Positions 34,550 through 44,522 of a stretch of DNA of 48,567 nt are shown here, piece after piece. The notes under the pieces were generated by a model that was not told the DNA's origin, ran no database searches, and saw only the letters and a list, made by a program, of their open reading frames with translations. Origin of the DNA: Loktanella sp. (GTDB lineage: Bacteria; Pseudomonadota; Alphaproteobacteria; Rhodobacterales; Rhodobacteraceae); contig JAGXIQ010000020.1 in the NCBI GenBank assembly GCA_024635625.1, positions 1 through 48,567 of the forward strand. The letters are read 5' to 3'. Each line of letters opens with the position of its first letter. The stretch's first letter is position 1. The position numbers and the translations under genes are program-made.

Positions 34550-35194
34550 CTATCGCGTCAACGCCTCGCGCGACATCTGCGACGACTGGCAGCTAGGCCA
34601 GATACTGCTAGCTACGACAAGCGATAGGCCAAAACCCAGCTCGAACAATTCTTCTAAGGCAGTGAAATGGGCGCCGTAGCCAGCAGGCAGGTAGATACCC
34701 ACTGCCACAAGTTGGCGATCATCACCGTCGATCAGCACAGAGAGAGCCGCAACAATCACCCCGATAGCAATGGCCCAAGCCCAACCTTTTTTGGCCAATA
34801 AGCCACGCGTGAGGGGGATGAAACCTAGCATCACGACTCGGATTAATATCAAGAAAATCGATACCATCGCGCCAGCAGAGACGGCCTTTTGCCACATCGG
34901 CGCTGTGCTACTAAAAATTTCAGTATGAAGCAGGCCAGGCTCGAAAAAGCTGTCATGGAAATCCAACTCTCGCAAACAAAACAACATCAAGACTGCCGGG
35001 ATCGGCCACCAATGCTGTAAACCTTCCAGCCCGATTTTCCCTATCGAAAGACATGTTGCCAAGGCAAATACCAAAAGCCCGGCCAGCTCCGCTCCTCCAC
35101 GCTCTGACGTCAATGTCGGCACCCAGCCTATTAGCGTGATCGAAATTGTTAAGCCGATTAGCACCGCTGCACACGTCAAACTAAAAATCTTCAT
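34550..35194 (-). CDS. Polytopic membrane protein of unknown function
   Basis: This 214-residue protein is strongly hydrophobic, with about six predicted transmembrane helices. The first is at residues 5-25 (a possible signal anchor), and later ones include the segments AGLLVFALATCLSIG, WPIPAVLMLFCL, GAMVSIFLILIRVVML and WAWAIAIGVIVAALSVLI. A conserved-looking loop (CLRELDFHDSFFEPGLLHTE) carries charged and His residues between helices and may be a functional site. I do not recognise the family. The start at 35194 is chosen because the frame upstream is not hydrophobic; an in-frame ATG at 35242 exists. It is upstream of fhs and may be co-transcribed with it. The 171-bp stretch to the MOSC gene shows nothing recognisable. 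Confidence 0.6.
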   Translation of the reverse strand: MKIFSLTCAAVLIGLTISITLIGWVPTLTSERGGAELAGLLVFALATCLSIGKIGLEGLQHWWPIPAVLMLFCLRELDFHDSFFEPGLLHTEIFSSTAPMWQKAVSAGAMVSIFLILIRVVMLGFIPLTRGLLAKKGWAWAIAIGVIVAALSVLIDGDDRQLVAVGIYLPAGYGAHFTALEELFELGFGLSLVVASSIWPSCQSSQMSREALTR

Positions 35195-35365
35195 TGATCT
35201 CGATGCTCCCACTGCACAAGCCGCTGCAAAGTCGTTTAACATGTAATAAACGATGCCAACGTAACAGCAGGCACCGTTTCATGTTCGTATTGAGGGTTGA
35301 GGCAGGCAGTAGGATCAGCAAATTAGCAGCCGCCGCGGATCAACAACTGAGTGTCACTTTACCGG

Positions 35366-35968
35366 TCAAAAATCCAGAAGGTCCGGTTGTGGCGCCCATG
35401 CGCGTTGCGCAGGGATGTGAAGCCGCACCAAATCACCCAACCGTAACGTGCCGGGGCGTTCCACCCATGCCGTGACCCCGCGCCTTCCAGCTGCCGCCGC
35501 CTTGAAGGCCTTGCCGTGACCCGGTCGGGCATCTTCGATGGTTTTCGCAACCAGATTGCACGGCTGGTTCAACATATCGACCGTCAGCGTGACACCATCA
35601 GGCCCCTGCAACCGCGACGAGGGCGGTACATGCGTAAAATCAGCGATCCCACTGACGACGATGCTCGCCCCCAGCCATGCCGGGTCAACTTCTGATAACC
35701 CCAACTTATCGGCGATCAGAGAGAGTTCCTCTGCGCTGACGATACTGACCTGCCGTACATTCCGAATTTCGGTGTCCTTGGGATATTGAGACGTCACCCG
35801 ACTACAGGATGCCCGCGTTAGCCCCGCATGCACCTCTCCGGAAAAGCCATCAAAGCCTAGCATCATCGCATCTAGCGGCTCGCCGACAATCTCTGGCGCG
35901 TCGCGGTGTGGCACGCGACCTAGCCATGTGATCTGTCCGACATGCTTCGTTTTTTCCAAGGCTGGCAT
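35366..35968 (-). CDS. MOSC domain-containing protein
   Basis: This 200-residue protein is a stand-alone MOSC (molybdenum cofactor sulfurase C-terminal) domain. FSGEVHAGLTRAS, RQVSIVSAEEL, the ligand-binding region IVVSGIADFTHVPPSSRL and the conserved Cys in LNQPCNL are typical. MOSC proteins transfer or handle sulfur or reduce N-hydroxylated compounds; the specific role is unknown. The start is ATG 35968, with GGAG 6 nt upstream. A longer start at 36028 would run through the ftsH terminator hairpin, which argues against it. Confidence 0.85.
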   Translation of the reverse strand: MPALEKTKHVGQITWLGRVPHRDAPEIVGEPLDAMMLGFDGFSGEVHAGLTRASCSRVTSQYPKDTEIRNVRQVSIVSAEELSLIADKLGLSEVDPAWLGASIVVSGIADFTHVPPSSRLQGPDGVTLTVDMLNQPCNLVAKTIEDARPGHGKAFKAAAAGRRGVTAWVERPGTLRLGDLVRLHIPAQRAWAPQPDLLDF

Positions 35969-35980
35969 CGCAGTCTCCAA

Positions 35981-36015
35981 AACAAGAAAGGCCCCGTGCT
36001 TTGCAGCACGGGGCC
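35981..36015 (-). terminator. Intrinsic terminator after ftsH, abutting the MOSC ribosome-binding site
   Basis: On the minus strand an 11-bp perfect stem (plus-strand GGCCCCGTGCT at 35990-36000 and AGCACGGGGCC at 36005-36015, TTGC loop) is followed by a T-rich tract (TTTCTTGTTTT). It lies 20 bp after the ftsH stop, and its T tract leads directly into the GGAG of the MOSC gene. Confidence 0.88.
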
Positions 36016-36034
36016 AGTCCCAATTCAACCCGCA

Positions 36035-37948
36035 TTAAGCAGTGGGTTCAGGTTCCATCCCGCCATCCGGCGTCGAAGGTTTACGCGTCTTCGGCACCGA
36101 GGGGATCGTATTCCCACCAGAGGGCGGAGCATCATCCTGATCGCTACCACGGTTCAGGGCTTCGCCAGCGATAACCCGCGCGATTTCGTTGCCAGTCAGG
36201 GTTTCGTATTCCAACAAACCCTGCGCAAGACGTTCCAGATCGTCACGCTTTTCAGTCAGGATACGCTTCGCGGTTTCGTAACCTTCCTGAATCATCGACT
36301 TGACCTTGTCGTCGATAATTTTTTGCGTGTCGGCGGAGTGGTTGGTGCCACCACCGTAGTTTCCCAAATACGACGACTGTTCGTTCGCGTAGTCAACGAA
36401 ACCCAGTTCCTCCGCATAACCAAACTGCGTTACCATCGCCCGAGCAATCTTGCTGACCTGCTGAATGTCCGAAGACGCACCAGAGGTCACTTGATCCTTA
36501 CCGAACACAAGCTCTTCAGCCACACGACCACCCATCGCCATCGCGATTTTGGAGGTATATTTCGTGTAGCTAACCGACAGCTGGTCGCGTTCTGGCAGGC
36601 TCAACACCAAACCCAAGGCACGGCCACGTGGGATGATCGTCGCCTTGTGGATCGGGTCGTGTTGCGGAACGTTCAGGCCAACGACGGCGTGACCGGCTTC
36701 GTGGTAGGCTGTCAGCTTCTTCTCGTCCTCGGTCATGACCATGGACCGACGTTCGGCACCCATCATGACCTTGTCCTTGGCGGACTCGAAATCGATCATC
36801 GTTACAAAGCGCCGTCCGACACGTGCAGCCGTCAGAGCAGATTCGTTTACGAGGTTCGCTAAGTCGGCGCCCGAAAAACCGGGCGTGCCGCGGGCGATGA
36901 TGCGCAAATCTACATCCGGACCCAGTGGCACCTTACGGGCATGGACAGACAAGATCTTCTCGCGGCCCTTAATGTCGGGGTTCGGCACCGTGACCTGACG
37001 GTCGAAACGACCGGGACGTAACAGCGCAGGGTCCAGCACATCGGGGCGGTTGGTAGCCGCGATGATAATAATACCCTCGTTGGCTTCGAAACCGTCCATC
37101 TCGACCAGTAACTGGTTCAATGTCTGTTCACGTTCGTCATTACCGCCGCCGTAACCGGCACCACGGGACCGGCCCACAGCATCAATCTCGTCGATAAAAA
37201 CGATACAGGGCGCGTTCTTCTTTGCCTGTTCGAACATGTCACGGACACGGCTTGCACCGACACCCACAAACATCTCGACAAAATCAGAACCCGAAATTGT
37301 GAAGAACGGCACGCCGGCCTCGCCTGCGATGGCACGCGCCAGCAGGGTTTTACCCGTACCCGGGGGACCGACAAGCAGCGCGCCTTTTGGAATCTTACCA
37401 CCGAGTCGCGAAAACTTCTGCGGGTTGCGCAAGAATTCGACAATCTCTTCCAGTTCGTCCTTGGCCTCGTCAATGCCGGCGACCTCGTCGAATGTCACAC
37501 GGCCATGCTTTTCGGTCAGCAGCTTCGCCTTGGACTTGCCAAAGCCCATCGCACCACCTTTGCCGCCGCCTTGCATGCGGTTCATAAAGTAAACCCATAC
37601 GCCGATCAGCAGCACGAATGGCAGCAAACCAATCAAGAACGATTGAAGCCCCGACTGTTCCTGACTTTGGGCAGTCACCGGGATGTCGCGTGCAATCAAC
37701 AGGTTGGTGACTTCTGCATCTACTGGCTTGATCGTGACGTAGTCCCGACCGTCGGTTCCGCGATAGCGGACCTGTTCGCCATCAAGCGTCACACTAGCGA
37801 CAGAGTCGCTTTCTACGGCAGAGACGAATTCAGAATAGCTCTTGGAATTGCTCATCCCCGCGCCGGTGCCACCACTGAACAAATTGAACAGCGTCAGAAC
37901 CAACAGGAACAGGACGACCCAAAAGACGATGTTACGTGCGTTGCCCAA
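36035..37948 (-). CDS. ftsH: ATP-dependent zinc metalloprotease FtsH
   Basis: FtsH (637 aa) is a membrane-anchored AAA+ protease that degrades membrane proteins and short-lived regulators. Two transmembrane helices (about 7-23 and 103-121) flank a periplasmic domain. Walker A is GPPGTGK (194-200), Walker B FIDEID (251-256), second-region-of-homology [17 protein letters not shown] follows, and the zinc site is HEAGH (416-420). The C-terminal tail is Pro/Gly-rich. The start is TTG at 37948 with GGAG 7 nt upstream; it gives the family start [12 protein letters not shown] longer ATG start at 38008 would add 20 unlikely residues. It lies 86 bp downstream of tilS. Confidence 0.97.
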   Translation of the reverse strand: MGNARNIVFWVVLFLLVLTLFNLFSGGTGAGMSNSKSYSEFVSAVESDSVASVTLDGEQVRYRGTDGRDYVTIKPVDAEVTNLLIARDIPVTAQSQEQSGLQSFLIGLLPFVLLIGVWVYFMNRMQGGGKGGAMGFGKSKAKLLTEKHGRVTFDEVAGIDEAKDELEEIVEFLRNPQKFSRLGGKIPKGALLVGPPGTGKTLLARAIAGEAGVPFFTISGSDFVEMFVGVGASRVRDMFEQAKKNAPCIVFIDEIDAVGRSRGAGYGGGNDEREQTLNQLLVEMDGFEANEGIIIIAATNRPDVLDPALLRPGRFDRQVTVPNPDIKGREKILSVHARKVPLGPDVDLRIIARGTPGFSGADLANLVNESALTAARVGRRFVTMIDFESAKDKVMMGAERRSMVMTEDEKKLTAYHEAGHAVVGLNVPQHDPIHKATIIPRGRALGLVLSLPERDQLSVSYTKYTSKIAMAMGGRVAEELVFGKDQVTSGASSDIQQVSKIARAMVTQFGYAEELGFVDYANEQSSYLGNYGGGTNHSADTQKIIDDKVKSMIQEGYETAKRILTEKRDDLERLAQGLLEYETLTGNEIARVIAGEALNRGSDQDDAPPSGGNTIPSVPKTRKPSTPDGGMEPEPTA

Positions 37949-38034
37949 TGTTAGGCTCCTTTGACATCGGAAAATTAACGCGGGACTCCGCCCCGTGTCG
38001 CGTTGCAATCAAAATAGACATTCCGGCGCGATCT

Positions 38035-39294
38035 TCAATGCGCAAGCCGGGCAAGGAGTAATTCTTCACCCGAACCCGGCGGGATCATCCGGTGTGACGG
38101 CCCAAATCCGAAGGGTGCGAAGGCAATCAGAGTGTCGCCATCCCACACCGCAGGCAGGCCTGCCAGTACGTGGCGCGGGGCGCGGGGCGTCGGTTTGTCG
38201 GGCATCTGTGCCAAACCGACCTGCCCCAAAGCGCGCACGTCCAAGCCGTTGATATCAGACCCTTCCAAGCGCCAACCAGTATCCCAATAACAGTCTGGCC
38301 CGGCCACAGCCATCGCCTGCGCCACTGCCTGGGGCTCTCGCGCAACATAAAGCAACTCGCGATGCGGCACGATGACCCCCCCCGCCAAGACAGCCGCCCC
38401 GCCAGAGGATGCGCGGATCACCGCCTCTTCAAGCGGTCCCAAACGGGGACGATAAGCCGCAGCGCTGACCGTCATTAGTGCCGCTGCAACCAGCCGCAAC
38501 TGCGTTTCTTCATGCAAAGCGTCAAAACCATCGCGATCCCAAACCACGGCACCCGGCGCTGTCGAATCGGTACGCGCGAGTCGTGCTGCTGCCTCCCGGG
38601 CCATCCCTTGCAACGCCACCTTGGCACGCGACATGTGGGCCGCAGTGACGGAAAGCGTACGCGTATCCAGCCCCTCCGCCCCGATAAGATGTCGCATACG
38701 AACGCGGGCGTAATCGGTATCCTCATTACTAGGATCGTCTACGAACGGGATTTTCAGGATTTTCAAATACTGTCGCAGGTCCGCCCGCTTTTCATTCAGC
38801 AATGGCCTCAGGATCCGCAAGCCACCGCGCGTCGAATCCTCTGCCATCGCGGCCAGTCCATCAACGCCAGATCCGCGTGCCAGTCTCAAAAGGACAGTCT
38901 CTGCCTGATCGTCGCGAGTGTGGGCCATCAGTACCGAAGCGCCAGCAGCGGCATGCTGTAACAACGCGCGCCGGGCCTGACGCGCAGCATCTTGCAGGTT
39001 GCCCTGCCCGTTCCAGCTGTTCCATGACAACGTATTATGCTGCAATCCGAGGCCAAGCGCCTCGTCCGCAACCATCGCTGCTTCGGCTGCGCTTTCGGCC
39101 CGCAATCCGTGATCCACAGTCGCGACTGTTAGCGTCACGCCGTAAACCCGCGCCCAACCTGCGGCCAGATGCAGCAACGCCATGCTGTCGCCGCCACCAG
39201 ACACAGCGAGGCACAATCGCTTGGGGAAATCAGGCCCTAACAAATGCCCCATGCGGTCCGCGAACCGCAGGGGCAAGCCGGGCGTCAGGGGCAT
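38035..39294 (-). CDS. tilS: tRNA(Ile)-lysidine synthetase TilS
   Basis: TilS (419 aa) converts C34 of the CAU-anticodon tRNA-Ile to lysidine, which prevents misreading as methionine. The N-terminal PP-loop is SGGGDS (32-37) and ATVDHGLRAESAAEA is the next signature. LMAHTRDDQAETVLLRLARG and the DPSNEDTDYARVRMRH region complete the N-domain. The C-terminal half is divergent, as is usual. The ATG lies inside the end of cpoB (10-nt overlap), so it is coupled to the tol-pal operon. ftsH follows after 86 bp. Confidence 0.95.
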   Translation of the reverse strand: MPLTPGLPLRFADRMGHLLGPDFPKRLCLAVSGGGDSMALLHLAAGWARVYGVTLTVATVDHGLRAESAAEAAMVADEALGLGLQHNTLSWNSWNGQGNLQDAARQARRALLQHAAAGASVLMAHTRDDQAETVLLRLARGSGVDGLAAMAEDSTRGGLRILRPLLNEKRADLRQYLKILKIPFVDDPSNEDTDYARVRMRHLIGAEGLDTRTLSVTAAHMSRAKVALQGMAREAAARLARTDSTAPGAVVWDRDGFDALHEETQLRLVAAALMTVSAAAYRPRLGPLEEAVIRASSGGAAVLAGGVIVPHRELLYVAREPQAVAQAMAVAGPDCYWDTGWRLEGSDINGLDVRALGQVGLAQMPDKPTPRAPRHVLAGLPAVWDGDTLIAFAPFGFGPSHRMIPPGSGEELLLARLAH

Positions 39295-40112
39295 GCCAGC
39301 GTAACACGCGAGTTGGCAGCATCGGCCACAAATGGCGAGGTTGGAAAACGTACAGCGACTTCGTTCAGCGTGACGCAGGCGTCTTGGACCTGGCCGACGC
39401 CACCAAGTGCATTGCCAAGGCGAAATAATGCCTCGGGTGCTGATGTACCGTCAGGGTTGCCGGAAAACGCTTCAAGATAGGCGCGCGCGGCGTTCGCCGT
39501 ATCGCCCAACCCGTCCAGCGCGCGGCCCCGCATCAGGGCCGCATCTTCGGTCAGGGGCGAACCCGGGTAGGTCGCGCTAAAGGCCGCAAGGAGATCCGCG
39601 GCGCTGCGAAAGTCACCGGATGCGAGCGCCTCCTGCGCCCGCTGGTAGTCCTGACTTTCGCCGACGGCGAGTTGTGGCATCTGTGCTGGCGCGGGTGCCG
39701 CTGTCGGTACCTGTGCCGCTGAATCGACGCCGCCCAACGACGGGGTGTCGCCAAGGGCGCCAATATCGCACCCCTCTTCGATCTCGCACAAACGAAATTC
39801 AAGATCGCCAATCCGGTTGGTTCCGTCAGTCGTGATCCTATTAATGCGGAACTCAAGCTCTTCGGTCTTGCCAGTCAGACGGGTCAATTCACTTTCGATG
39901 GCATTCAGCCGGTCCAGCGGAGTGTTCCCGACTGAACCGGTCGTCAGCGCGCCCGTGGTCGATAATTCCGACCGCAAACCCTGCACATCCTTATAAAGCG
40001 TACCAAGCTGCTGCCGGATATCCGCCAGCGTAGCAGTATCCTGCGCGCCAGCTGACGTCGCACCGAACATCAGTGCGCCAACGACTGCCACTTTCAGTGC
40101 GACGCCCCGCAT
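39285..40112 (-). CDS. cpoB: Tol-Pal system protein YbgF/CpoB
   Basis: CpoB (275 aa) is periplasmic and coordinates peptidoglycan synthesis with outer-membrane constriction. It has a signal peptide (cleavage after SAGA, about residue 23) and a coiled-coil trimerisation region (about 25-120, heptad-rich LNAIESELTRLTGKTEELEF). A Pro/Ala linker and C-terminal TPR repeats follow (YQRAQEALASGDFRSAADLL, AEALFRLGNALG-type segments). The ATG overlaps the pal stop by one base (TGATG) and the stop overlaps tilS by 10 nt. Confidence 0.94.
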   Translation of the reverse strand: MRGVALKVAVVGALMFGATSAGAQDTATLADIRQQLGTLYKDVQGLRSELSTTGALTTGSVGNTPLDRLNAIESELTRLTGKTEELEFRINRITTDGTNRIGDLEFRLCEIEEGCDIGALGDTPSLGGVDSAAQVPTAAPAPAQMPQLAVGESQDYQRAQEALASGDFRSAADLLAAFSATYPGSPLTEDAALMRGRALDGLGDTANAARAYLEAFSGNPDGTSAPEALFRLGNALGGVGQVQDACVTLNEVAVRFPTSPFVADAANSRVTLACP

Positions 40113-40636
40113 CAGCTAAGCGAGCCGACAGAAATGACAGTGACCGCACGCCGGTTCTTTGAATAGCAGGCTTCGTTGGAGCAAACCTCAATCGGACGCT
40201 CTTTGCCGTAGCTAATCGTCCGCAGACGGGTCGAAGGAATCCCCCGAGAGATCAGGTATTCCCGGACAGCGTTCGCACGACGCGCACCAAGTGCGAGGTT
40301 GTATTCCCGCGTTCCCTGCTCGTCAGCGTGGCCTTCGATGATGGCCAGATAATCATTATTGGTCGTCAGCCAGTTGGCCTGACCGTCCAGCGTCGCTTGC
40401 CCCTGCGGGGTCAGGCTGCTGCTGTCCACGACGAACAACACGCGGTCGCCCACAGTTTGCTGAAAGTATTCGGCGCTACGCGGGTCAGAGGCCCCACCCT
40501 GCGGCATCGCGTTGCCCAATGGTGCACCGCCAGCATTCGCGTCCATACCGTCGGCACCGCCAAAGCGGTCCGGACGGGTGCAGGCTGCGGTGGACAGCGC
40601 CAGCACAATCAGCATCGCCTTCGTCGTCATCTTCAT
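40112..40636 (-). CDS. pal: Peptidoglycan-associated lipoprotein Pal
   Basis: Pal (174 aa) is an outer-membrane lipoprotein that binds peptidoglycan and TolB. The lipobox is LSTAAC (Cys19). The C-terminal OmpA-like domain has VLFVVDSSSLTPQGQATLDGQA, IIEGHADEQGTREYNLALGARRA and RLRTISYGKERP, with the conserved Asp/Arg of the DAP-binding site. The ATG at 40636 is supported by AGGG upstream; further upstream in-frame ATGs (40681) would add an unlikely leader. The stop overlaps cpoB. tolB ends 60 bp upstream. Confidence 0.96.
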   Translation of the reverse strand: MKMTTKAMLIVLALSTAACTRPDRFGGADGMDANAGGAPLGNAMPQGGASDPRSAEYFQQTVGDRVLFVVDSSSLTPQGQATLDGQANWLTTNNDYLAIIEGHADEQGTREYNLALGARRANAVREYLISRGIPSTRLRTISYGKERPIEVCSNEACYSKNRRAVTVISVGSLS

Positions 40637-40696
40637 TTTAAATCGCCCTGTCTGAACTCTTGTCATTAAACTAGCACGCAAAAGCGCACTTGGGAA

Positions 40697-42025
40697 TTAC
40701 GGCTGTAGCGGGCCCCACGCTGGATCGGACGCACCGCCCTGAACGGGCACCTCTTTTAGGTTCCGGCCGGAAATATCGACCGAATACAGCGCCGAAGTGC
40801 CACCAGCACCTTGAGTTTCGCGCGTAAACATCAGTACGCGGCCATTCGGGGACCATGTCGGGCCTTCGTCAAGAAAAGAGGTCGTCAGCAGACGCTCCTC
40901 GGACCCGTCAGTGCGCATAACACCAATGTGAAACTGCCCGCCGTTCTGATTGGTGAAAGCAACCAAATCGCCGCGCGGTGACCAAACCGGCGTGCCATAT
41001 CGCCCTTCACCAAAGGACACGCGACGCGGCTCGCCGCCGCCAGCGGACATGATGTAAATTTGGCTGCCACCGGACCGGTCAGACTCAAATACGATCTGGC
41101 TGCCATCGGGTGAAAAACTGGGCGCGGTTTCGATGCTGGGCGCGTTCGTCAACCGAGTTGACCCACCGCTGTTCAAGTCAGAAATATATAGGTCAGTGTT
41201 GCCACCGTTTGCGATGGAATAGACCACGCGGCTGCCGTCCTTGGAAAAGCGAGGAGAGAACGCCATTTCGCCCTCTGCCGTTTGCACCTGCCGCTTGGAC
41301 ACAGATCCGACGTCCAGCAGGTTGATCCGCGGAAATCCTGATTCGTAAGACGTATAAAGCACGCGGTCACCACTGGGTGAAAAGCGTGGGGCCAGCACGA
41401 TAGTGCTGCTGTCGGTCAGGAACTGCGTGTTCGCACCGTCGAAATCCATAATCGCCAGACGTTTCTGGCGGTTGTCCTTCGGTCCCTGCTCGGCCACGTA
41501 AACAACACGACTGTCGAAATAACCGCCCTCGCCCGTAATGCGCGAATAGGCGGCATCAGCCACTTTATGCGCCATCCGACGCCAGCCGCCGACAGTGCCA
41601 GCGAATTGTAAACCCTCGCCGAGTTCGGCACCGGTAAAGACGTCGTATAGCCGAAATTTCACGGTCAACTGATCGCCATTAACGCTGACTGCGCCGCCGA
41701 TCAAAGCCTGAGCGTTGATCGCGCGCCAATCGGGATAGGCCACTGGCGACCCAAAAGCGCCCATCTGGCTGATGAATGCACTTTGCGGAATTTCACGAAA
41801 CAAGCCGGTGCCACTCAGGTCCTGCGCAACTAAGGCGCTAATATCGCTGGCCACCTGCTCTGCCCCGGCAGTTTCCGCCTGAAAGGTCGGGACCGCAAAG
41901 GGCAGTGGTTCGATTACACCGTCGGTAATCGTCAGGCGCAGCGGGCCACTTTGGGCCAGCACAGGTGCGCCTGCGCCAAACGCCAGCATGGCGGCCATCG
42001 CTGCGATCATAAACCGGTTCTTCAT
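40697..42025 (-). CDS. tolB: Tol-Pal system beta-propeller protein TolB
   Basis: TolB (442 aa) is a periplasmic protein with a signal peptide (cleavage after VLA, about residue 24), an N-terminal alpha/beta domain and a six-bladed C-terminal propeller. Blade repeats are visible, such as [57 protein letters not shown] and [19 protein letters not shown]. It relays between TolA and Pal. The ATG at 42025 has GAGGA 8 nt upstream; a GTG at 42040 is a less likely alternative. It lies 103 bp from tolA and 60 bp from pal. Confidence 0.97.
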   Translation of the reverse strand: MKNRFMIAAMAAMLAFGAGAPVLAQSGPLRLTITDGVIEPLPFAVPTFQAETAGAEQVASDISALVAQDLSGTGLFREIPQSAFISQMGAFGSPVAYPDWRAINAQALIGGAVSVNGDQLTVKFRLYDVFTGAELGEGLQFAGTVGGWRRMAHKVADAAYSRITGEGGYFDSRVVYVAEQGPKDNRQKRLAIMDFDGANTQFLTDSSTIVLAPRFSPSGDRVLYTSYESGFPRINLLDVGSVSKRQVQTAEGEMAFSPRFSKDGSRVVYSIANGGNTDLYISDLNSGGSTRLTNAPSIETAPSFSPDGSQIVFESDRSGGSQIYIMSAGGGEPRRVSFGEGRYGTPVWSPRGDLVAFTNQNGGQFHIGVMRTDGSEERLLTTSFLDEGPTWSPNGRVLMFTRETQGAGGTSALYSVDISGRNLKEVPVQGGASDPAWGPLQP

Positions 42026-42128
42026 CACTCTCGTCCTCACTCGCAGGGCTTTGCGCCCGTTTGCCTCTTATTGCCACACTATCAAGTCCGCGCGTGTCTT
42101 GCTACGCCCGACAGGCGATCTTCCGCCG

Positions 42129-43259
42129 TCAACGCAATCGCATCCCCGACGGATCAAAGGTGATTTCGACTTCTTGCCACTCGCTATATTTATCAACCGG
42201 CAGGTCATAGCCGTCCGTTCCTTGGCATCGCAGGATTGCCCGCCGCGCCGCATCGTAAGCAATCTTCGTTGCCGCATCGTCGCCGCCACTGGCCGCCACC
42301 TGCCGCACGTCCCCGCTGACTTTGCCGTTCTGGTCTAAATCAAACCCGACCGTCATCGTCACCCGCGCCGCTTGCGACCCCGGGTCCACGTTCCAACAGC
42401 GATTGACTGCAACGCGAAAACCTTCCCGCTCTGACCCTGTCATGGGCGGGCCTTGTGGTACATTTGCTGCCTGTGCAAGAGGCGCCGCTGCAGCAGCCGC
42501 TGCCTCTAGTGCCGCCTGCACAGCGGATTGATCCACCGATGGCGTCGGCACTTCAGCCGTTTCGGTCTCGACCTCTGGCGCAGGGGCAGGCGTCGGGCGG
42601 TTGGGCCGGGTGCGCGGGCGCGGCGTTTCGGTCAAACGACCCTGCGGGGTTTCCGCTTCGGTCACGATTTCGGTCGCGGCTTCCTCGGGTGCCGTTTGTT
42701 CTTGGGACTGTTCGACCACCGGTGCGTCGGGGGCCGCATCCGGGCTGGCTTGATCCTGCGCCACGTCGGCGGGGGCCGCATCCGGGGGCGGCGGCGCGAC
42801 CGGATCAGGCGTGATCCGCTGCGCCGGGCGTGGCACCGGACGCGGGCTTTCCATCAAGTTAGGGGCCGCAACAACTTCTTCTGCCGGTGGGCCGGGGCTT
42901 GCGGGCGCATCGCTGATAACCGGCATCGGTTCTGGCGGCTCCGGTGCCGGAGGGGGCGGCAGATCTGGCGTGGGCGGCTGGACAACGTCCGGCGGCGGCG
43001 GTGGCGCTGCGGCCTCTTCTTGCACGGGCGTCTCTGGTGCGGCTTCCGACGCAGGCGTTTCTGGCGCCTCTGGCGGGGCATCCGTGGGGTCTGGCGTCGT
43101 CGCGGCCACAATGGCCGCGTATTCCTCTGAGCTCACAACGGAAACTTCGCTGATTTCGAACGGCAGCGGTTCGCTATCGAAACCCCAGCCAGCAATTAGC
43201 CAGACCAGCAGCGCCAGATGCCCTGCCGCCGAGACATATGTGCCCGTCGTTCGTTCCAT
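42129..43259 (-). CDS. tolA: Tol-Pal system protein TolA (proline-rich variant)
   Basis: TolA (376 aa) spans the periplasm. It has an N-terminal transmembrane helix (about residues 10-26), a long Pro/Ala/Glu-rich domain II (about 55-265, with runs of prolines and the repeat TETPRPRTRPNRP) and a C-terminal TolA/TonB-like domain (VNRCWNVDPGSQ ... GFDLDQNGKVSGDVR ... ILRCQGTDGY). Domain II lacks the long Lys/Ala helix of enteric TolA, as is usual in Rhodobacteraceae. It lies 3 bp after tolR. Base composition of the proline-rich part creates long antisense open frames that are not genes. Confidence 0.9.
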   Translation of the reverse strand: MERTTGTYVSAAGHLALLVWLIAGWGFDSEPLPFEISEVSVVSSEEYAAIVAATTPDPTDAPPEAPETPASEAAPETPVQEEAAAPPPPPDVVQPPTPDLPPPPAPEPPEPMPVISDAPASPGPPAEEVVAAPNLMESPRPVPRPAQRITPDPVAPPPPDAAPADVAQDQASPDAAPDAPVVEQSQEQTAPEEAATEIVTEAETPQGRLTETPRPRTRPNRPTPAPAPEVETETAEVPTPSVDQSAVQAALEAAAAAAAPLAQAANVPQGPPMTGSEREGFRVAVNRCWNVDPGSQAARVTMTVGFDLDQNGKVSGDVRQVAASGGDDAATKIAYDAARRAILRCQGTDGYDLPVDKYSEWQEVEITFDPSGMRLR

Positions 43260-43262
43260 GCC

Positions 43263-43730
<468 letters not shown>

Positions 43731-43731
43731 C

Positions 43732-44406
43732 TCAGGCGTCCAGCTGACGCGACAGAATGGTGCTGAACTCGTCAGCAAAGGCCTCATAGCTCGCCACGAT
43801 CCGGTCGGCATCCGCGCTTAGTTTGTTGTAAAAGATAACCGCGGGGATGGCGGCCATCAGGCCCAAACCGGTGGCTAGCAAGGCTTCCGCGATGCCCGGC
43901 GCGACGACTGCAAGGTTCGTGTTCTGCGCCTGTGCAATTTCGATAAAGGCGTTCATGATCCCAAAGACCGTTCCGAACAGGCCAACATAAGGCGCTACCG
44001 ATCCGGTCGTTGCCAGCACCGCCAGCCCCTTCTGCAGTTTGGCAGTCTCTTTGGCTATGGCCACATCCATGCTGCGGTCGATCCGTGCCTGCGCGCCCGC
44101 AATCAAATCACCATCTTGTCGGTGAGAGCGACGCCACTCTGTCATACCAGCGCTAAAGATCACCTCCGCCGCACCTTGGGGCTGGCCCGCGATTTGGTCG
44201 TAAAGCTGATCCAGCGGCTCGCCACTCCAAAAGGCGCGGTCGAACATGTCGGCGGCCGCACGTGCCTTGCGGTACTGAATGGTCTTGTCGACGATGATCG
44301 ACCAGCACCAAATACTTGCGCCGATCAGCGCGAACATGACGAGTTTCACGAGGATGGTCGCGTGGGCGAACATCGACCACATCGTGATGTCGGTGACTGT
44401 TTCCAT
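43732..44406 (-). CDS. tolQ: Tol-Pal system protein TolQ
   Basis: TolQ (224 aa) is an ExbB/MotA-family inner-membrane channel protein with three helices (about residues 18-40, 130-155 and 170-190). Signatures: ETAKLQKGLAVLATTGSVAPYVGLFGTVFGIMNAF and GIAEALLATGLGLMAAIPAVIFYNKL. With TolR it uses the proton-motive force to energise TolA. The ATG at 44406 gives METVTDITMWSMFAHAT, with AGG upstream. Upstream lies a 116-bp gap to ybgC, where a promoter is possible. Confidence 0.97.
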   Translation of the reverse strand: METVTDITMWSMFAHATILVKLVMFALIGASIWCWSIIVDKTIQYRKARAAADMFDRAFWSGEPLDQLYDQIAGQPQGAAEVIFSAGMTEWRRSHRQDGDLIAGAQARIDRSMDVAIAKETAKLQKGLAVLATTGSVAPYVGLFGTVFGIMNAFIEIAQAQNTNLAVVAPGIAEALLATGLGLMAAIPAVIFYNKLSADADRIVASYEAFADEFSTILSRQLDA

Positions 44407-44522
44407 GGTGCCTGCTCTGACGTTTGGCCGCTTACGCGGTCTGATTGGGCGCAATTCTAGCGGAACCAACACCAAACGCCAACGCCAATCCACACACGAT
44501 TACGCCAGACGGCAAAGGCCCG

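Noticed and set aside
35942-36862. 306-codon plus-strand open frame opposite ftsH
   Set aside because: It is the mirror of conserved FtsH coding sequence and crosses the ftsH terminator; no SD or domain supports it.
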